64,000 bases of DNA from Agelaius tricolor. Lineage: Eukaryota > Chordata > Aves > Passeriformes > Icteridae. The translations under genes were made by a program, and so were the position numbers. This document shows positions 59,365-64,000 of this stretch, in pieces. Under the pieces are notes generated by a model, which ran no database searches, was not told the origin of the DNA, and worked only from the letters and a program-made list of their open reading frames with translations. The stretch is taken from contig JALJCS010000001.1 in NCBI GenBank assembly GCA_023055355.1, positions 102,223,381-102,287,380 on the forward strand, read 5' to 3'. Each line of letters starts with the position of its first letter. Positions within the stretch are counted from its first letter, which is position 1.

Positions 59365-61075
59365 ACAAACTATTTAATTTTAGATTTTAGATTACCTTTC
59401 TAATGTGCCCAGTTTATCCTTTTAACTGCAGATAAAGTTTTTTTTTGAAGAGTAACAGCAGTGGTATTATGTTAGCTTTGATGTTATCTCCAGACAACTT
59501 CTTATGCCAGTGAAACACTTTTTTGCATGTTCTTTAAGATAAATTACCAAGCAATTCAAGAGCCCTGAATTTTGTTTGGTATGGTTTTGTCACATTTAAT
59601 TGTTCATGTAAAGCTGATTCTTTTTCCTGACTCTCAGATGCAATTTAATTTTTAAGTGCAGGTTCCTCATAAATTCAGATGAGCACAGTAAGATAAATGC
59701 TTCCTAAATCCAAATATCAAAGTGGCATTAATGGTGACCTTTTTTTTTTTTTTATTAGAGTGATAGTGATTCACATCTGCTGAGGATCTCACCCTTAGAA
59801 TTACCTGACCTGATAATAATTTTTGCTGATGCTCCATTTATATGAGTACAACAGAGGGACCTCAAAGACCACAGCAATTATTCATATATGGTTTGATGCC
59901 CTTTTTTTCCACCACAGAGGCTCAAGGGAACAACTGTGGTAATAAGATTCATATCCACCATTTTACCATCATGAAATCACAGATTTGATGAATGATACTG
60001 ATGTGGAACTTTGCCTTCTTTGCAGGTATGAAAGGAAAAATTAATCCTGGGTTCTTCAAAACAAAACCTCAGTCAAAACTCTTAGCACATAGAAAACAAA
60101 TCCTGAAAAACAGTGTTACACACAGAGAATGACACATGGACATGTTTGGGAAGTGGCAAAGGAGGAGGAAATGTAAATACCAGATCAAAAAAGCAGTCTT
60201 CAGGTTGTCAGCATGGTGGGTCATCTGCACTGTGTTTCCACAAATATGACAACATCAGTGACTACCCCTTACTTTCAGCTTCAGGGACACATCAACATTT
60301 TGGTCAAGTGGGAGGAGGGAAAAGAGCTTACTCTGAAATGGAAATGGCAGGAGAAGGATATCCCATGAAAAAAATTCTGAGAGCAAGAAAGACTTGTGAC
60401 AGGTTAAAGATTATGTGTTTTGTTCATAGCAATCTTAGAAGCACGGGCACAGTGGCTTGGTGGCTTTTCATATGAGAATAAGATCTGTACTAATGCCCAG
60501 TGCTGTCCTGCATGATGCACCAATGTTTTAGTGCTAGTTTGGATGCTGGTTTCCTATTCAGGAAACTTTCAACTCCCCTCTAAAGTAACAATGCCAATAG
60601 AAAACCTATTTTTTTCATATAGAGAGCCTCCATTCCCTGTTTTTTTTTTTTTTTTGATATGGTTTATAAAGTAAGAGTATTTGTGGACCCCAAGGCACCA
60701 CCTCACTCCTCTGTCTCTGGGTTCTCTGTGTGGGTCTATAGCTAAAGTGGTAACACCTGTCCTATATTTCAAGTGTAACAGGAGGCCTTTTGAGCAAACT
60801 ATCATTTACCAAAGAGCTAGAAATTGCACAGCCCCTGTGGCTCTGGGAAAATTTAATGGAGTTGTAGACTAATCCCCTCACCATTGTTCCACAGAGCATG
60901 GAGAGCAAATTCCCACACTTCCAAGGAAGAAGTAAATGTTCTCAGAGGGAAACCTCAGACAATTTTTCTCTTTCCCTCCCTCTTGGGTAGAGTTTTCTAT
61001 GGGAATGACTGAGGATTGACCCTATGGAAACAAGAATTCGAGAATACTTATTATAAAATTGATTTTATTTCCTTG
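59365..61075. other. Unique non-coding DNA with T runs
   Basis: T runs at 59742-59755 and 60640-60655. The second is not followed on the right by a recognisable retrocopy, so I do not treat it as a poly(A) trace. The 120-codon plus frame at 60113-60475 has no domain. Confidence 0.5.
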
Positions 61076-61080
61076 TCATT

Positions 61081-61172
61081 GTGAAGTTGTTCCCTATAGC
61101 ATGTTCTCTAATGATTTATCCAGAAGTTTCAAGAGTTGTAAGTACCAGTGGTTCTGTATTTCCCTGGCCTGT
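61081..61172 (-). mobile_element. Possible CR1 RT fragment on minus
   Basis: The plus strand reads ATGTTCTCTAATGATTTATCCAGAAGTTTC, AGAGTTGTAAGTACCAGTGG and CTGTATTTCCCTGG. This resembles antisense CR1 RT wording ('GTTCTCTATGATCTTCTCCAGGAGCTT...CTGGTCTGTAGTTCCCTGG') in the right order. It is short and decayed. Confidence 0.4.
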
Positions 61173-61174
61173 CT

Positions 61175-63256
61175 CACTGACAGATGGCACAGAGATGGGA
61201 ATTGCAAGGCACAGCAGGGACAAAAAGAGAGATAGTCAAATAAGAAAAAGATTTTTTTTTTTTTGTTACTGTAGGAGTAAACTGCTTGGGAAGATCAGGA
61301 GTGAGACCAGCAGCATTTGCTGTGTATATTCTGAGTGAAATAGAAATTGTATTTGAGATCTAGGCTATGTTTAAAAACAACGAAATTTGCCTCAGACACA
61401 AGTCCCAACACTTCTACAATTATCTCCCTTTAAATCTATTTCACTCTTTTCTTGTAGTATTTTTGCACAAATGAAAGAAGAGCTTCTGGGTCCTCCTCTC
61501 TTCCCCCTGTTCTCTTGTTAATGCCTCCCTCCATGCAAACCTCTGCACACTTCTTGGGAGGTGGATGCAAAGTGCTGAAGCAACACAAGGTGTGATGTTC
61601 TTGAGGAGTCTCTGGTCTCCTGAGCAACTTCTTGTGAGATTTACAACTCCAAAGGATTGACTATAAATAAATAAAACCTTTCAACACCTTCTAGCTCCTG
61701 GGAAACAAAATCCAAAAGATACTGAGTTTTGCTTACCACTTCCTGCTGCCAGGGTTACCGGAGGGCTTGCTGTCTATTCAGTCCTGTCATTCCACCTGCC
61801 ACTTACATTCTGTCTCCAGCAACCACAGCAATATCCTGTCTCTTCTGCCACTCATCCATCCAATATAGCAGTGCATGGTAATGTAATGCTCAAGGATAAT
61901 ACCCTGGTATATCTTCTGACTTCTACATATGAGATTTGGTGTTTGCTACTTCTTTTTCTATTTGGTATTGACTCTAGAAATTCTTACACAGACAGCAAAT
62001 GCAGTTGTGAATTCAATCTCCAGATTTCTTTTTTTCTTAGGGCACCTCTTTTCCTTAATTGCTTTTGCTTTGTTTGTTCAAATTAAATATTTATTGCATT
62101 TTAAAGAAGAATGAACTTTTGGTACAAGATAATAAAGGATTTATCTGATGATAAAACATGTAAATCTTTCCAGAAACTTCAGGAGGATTTTAATATTAAT
62201 GCAGATCAAATATGGAAATATATGCAACTTGTGAATAGTTTTATAGAAACAGGAAGAGCTGTGGTGTCAGTGTAGGAGTAATCCTTATTAGGATGAGTTT
62301 CTGATATTGATAAGACAGGAATACAGGATCTCATTTTTTTCTCTTGCTTAAATCTCTTCATCCTTTTGTAAAAGTTCAGAAAAGAATGACAAGTCCTTTT
62401 TTTTATGTTTTAATAAACTGCTGAATAAGTCATTACAGAAGAAACTATAGGGAACAAGTTTGTAGTGACAAGGAAAGAAAATCGGTTCTCTAACAAGTCC
62501 TCTCAGTTTCTAATATCTAGGGGGTCAATCAGCAGTCCCACCCTATAGAGAAAAATTATAAATTATAGATAATTAGTATTTTGCTGGTTTACTATTTTGA
62601 AAAGCATAGATGTCCCCCATGATAAGGTGCCCTTAGAGTAACTCTTCCCTTCTCTTTGTATGAAGTATGAGGGACTAGTACTCAATATTCCTAACTTAAT
62701 AAAACATAGTTATGAAATTAATATTTAAACTACTTAATTTTTTAAATTTCTCGTTTACTCTTTCCAAATCATTGAAACCATAGAATGTACTTAACAGGAA
62801 AAAACACCAGAATTTTTAAGTTTGGAGAAAAGTGAGAGGAGGAAATCAAGAGGTAAGATATGGGTGAATTCTCTACACAGCAATGTTCTCAGTGTCCTTT
62901 AAAATTTTTAGAATTCTTTTCAAGAGTGAATCATGATAGAAGTATTGAAATCTCTTAACCACTAAGGAGGACCATGGAACTGGGGGTTTAGCCTAAACAG
63001 ATTATTCCCTTTTGGCATTTTCTGATCACCATGTCTATCATAGTGAAATCCCAGTTTGATTTGGCTTTCACATGTGCTCATAGTTTGTACCAATCAATTA
63101 AATAAGTGGGCATGACTGGAGAGGTTGTAGAATGCACAAGATCAAGGACTTTATAAAATAAGGTAGGATTTTCAGAAGGTCCTCAAAGACCTAAGTCCTT
63201 TGCTCTGTGAAATTTAGGGTTCCAGTAACCAGAAATTTGTTTAGTACAGAGAATTG
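61175..63256. other. Unique non-coding DNA
   Basis: A T run at 61252-61264 and AT-rich sequence. The overlapping plus frames 61871-62114 are phenylalanine-rich and domain-free. No gene recognised. Confidence 0.5.
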
Positions 63257-63845
63257 CAGGGAAGTCACAGAATGCTTGGAGTTGTAAGGAACATTAATGA
63301 TCATTTACTATCAACTCCCGTGCCATGGTAGGGACACCTTCCACTAGATCAGGTTGCCCAAAGCCCCATCCAATCTGGCCTTGAACACTTCCAGGGATGG
63401 GGCATCCGCAACTCCTCTGGGCAACCAGTTCCAGTTCCTCACCACCCTCACAGTAAAGAATTTCTTTCTAATCTAATCTAATCTAATCTAATCTAATCTA
63501 ATCTAATCTAATCCTGCTCTCTTTTAGTGTAAAGCCATTTTTCCCTTGTCCTATCACTACATGTCCTTGTGATTAGTCCTTCTGCTGCTTTCTTATAGTC
63601 CTCTTTATGGACTGAAAGGCTGCTACAAGGTCTTCTTAAAGCCTTCTTTTTTCCAGACTGAGCAACCCCAACTCTTTCAGTCTGACTGCATAGAAGGAGT
63701 GTTGTAGCCCTCTGATAATTGTAGTAGCCCTCCTCTGAGGCTGCATAACAGGTTGGTGTCCTTCTTAATTTGGATGCCCCAGAGTTGGATGCAGTAATCC
63801 AGATGGAATCTCAGGAGAGTGCAATAAAGGAAAGGGTCACTCTAC
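63257..63845 (-). mobile_element. Avian CR1 LINE 3' end on minus
   Basis: The plus strand reads the complement of an avian CR1 tail from its terminus inward: TCACAGAATG, CCGTGCCATGGTAGGGACACC, TTCCACTAGATCAGGTTGCCC, AAAGCCCCATCCAATCTGGCC, CAGGGATGGGGCATCC, CTCACCACCCTCACAGTAAAG, CCCTTGTCCTATCACTACATG, AGGCTGCTACAAGGTC, GAGCAACCCCAACTC and AGAGTTGGATGCAGTAATCC. The match is lost after about 63845, so it is 5'-truncated there. It is well preserved and non-coding, and contains an expanded pentamer at 63467-63513. Confidence 0.95.
63467..63513. repeat. (TCTAA)9 microsatellite inside a CR1
   Basis: Nine perfect TCTAA units (63467-63511) followed by TC. The CR1 consensus at this place carries the seed 'TAATATCTAATCTAAACC', so the array grew from the element's own two-unit seed after insertion. 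Confidence 0.95.
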
Positions 63846-64000
63846 AGAGACTCTGCCTTTCAGTGTTATGTCTCTTTGCAGACTGTGTCCCCTAGCATGA
63901 AAACTTCCAAGATTCACTGCTGTGTTTAGAAGCATGGAATAGCTGGTGCATAGCCCAGAGATCCAGAGACCACCTTATTCTTCTGTCACCCTTAGTAATC
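63846..64000. other. Non-coding sequence at window end
   Basis: About 155 bp without CR1 identity or open frame of note. The window edge prevents further reading. Confidence 0.5.

Noticed and set aside
60640..60655. T16 run as the trace of a minus-strand retrocopy poly(A)
   Set aside because: No AATAAA and no recognisable gene or LINE body follows on the right.
1..64000. CRISPR arrays, operons, prophage or bacterial mobile elements
   Set aside because: The sequence is vertebrate in character. No evenly spaced direct repeats with unique spacers and no dense gene array are present.

Overview
The window is vertebrate nuclear DNA, most probably from a bird. It is AT-rich, poor in CpG and has no long open reading frame. 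It carries 3' ends of CR1 non-LTR retrotransposons in their avian form, including the 'ATTCTGTGA'-type tail, together with older amniote repeats (MIR-type SINEs and a CR1 lineage like that seen in turtles and crocodilians). I found no protein-coding gene, functional tRNA, rRNA or CpG-island promoter. The longest open frame is 159 codons and resembles no family I know. The window therefore reads as intergenic or intronic DNA, and I cannot say which gene, if any, it lies in.

Layout. 1-9 kb: unique AT-rich DNA, one decayed CR1 tail (about 1.44-1.70 kb), a CTCF-like site followed by a CpG-dense unique block (about 5.0-5.3 kb), a 25-bp tandem duplication and an A-rich tract. 9-14.5 kb: a tRNA-like relic, a candidate solo LTR on the minus strand, a CA/TA microsatellite, a 22-bp-stem hairpin (12.97-13.03 kb) and a run of near-palindromic GATTTAYAAATC words. 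14.5-30 kb: mostly unique DNA with a homeodomain-site-rich block (19.15-19.29 kb), a frame-broken minus-strand open region (20.0-20.8 kb), a CpG micro-cluster (21.14-21.22 kb), a MIR relic and a second tRNA-like relic (24.6-24.7 kb). 31-38 kb is the repeat-rich core: an ancient CR1 ORF2 relic on plus, another on minus, a younger CR1 tail, a MIR and a third ancient CR1 that keeps its 3' terminus. 38-55 kb: unique DNA with scattered MIRs, two G-quadruplex motifs, a second hairpin and a probable conserved element at 50.5-50.8 kb. 55.5 kb: a (TA)30 microsatellite. 56.5-57.4 kb and 59.25-59.36 kb look like conserved regulatory DNA. The window ends in an avian CR1 on minus whose internal TCTAA pentamer has expanded to nine copies.

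No genes act together here. The functional content I can argue for is regulatory (candidate enhancers and an insulator-like site), and the rest is repeat history. No undescribed multi-gene system is visible. The best leads are the two long-stem hairpins, the CpG-dense or homeodomain-rich unique blocks, and the two tRNA-like heads. All repeat names come from pattern memory, without a database search.
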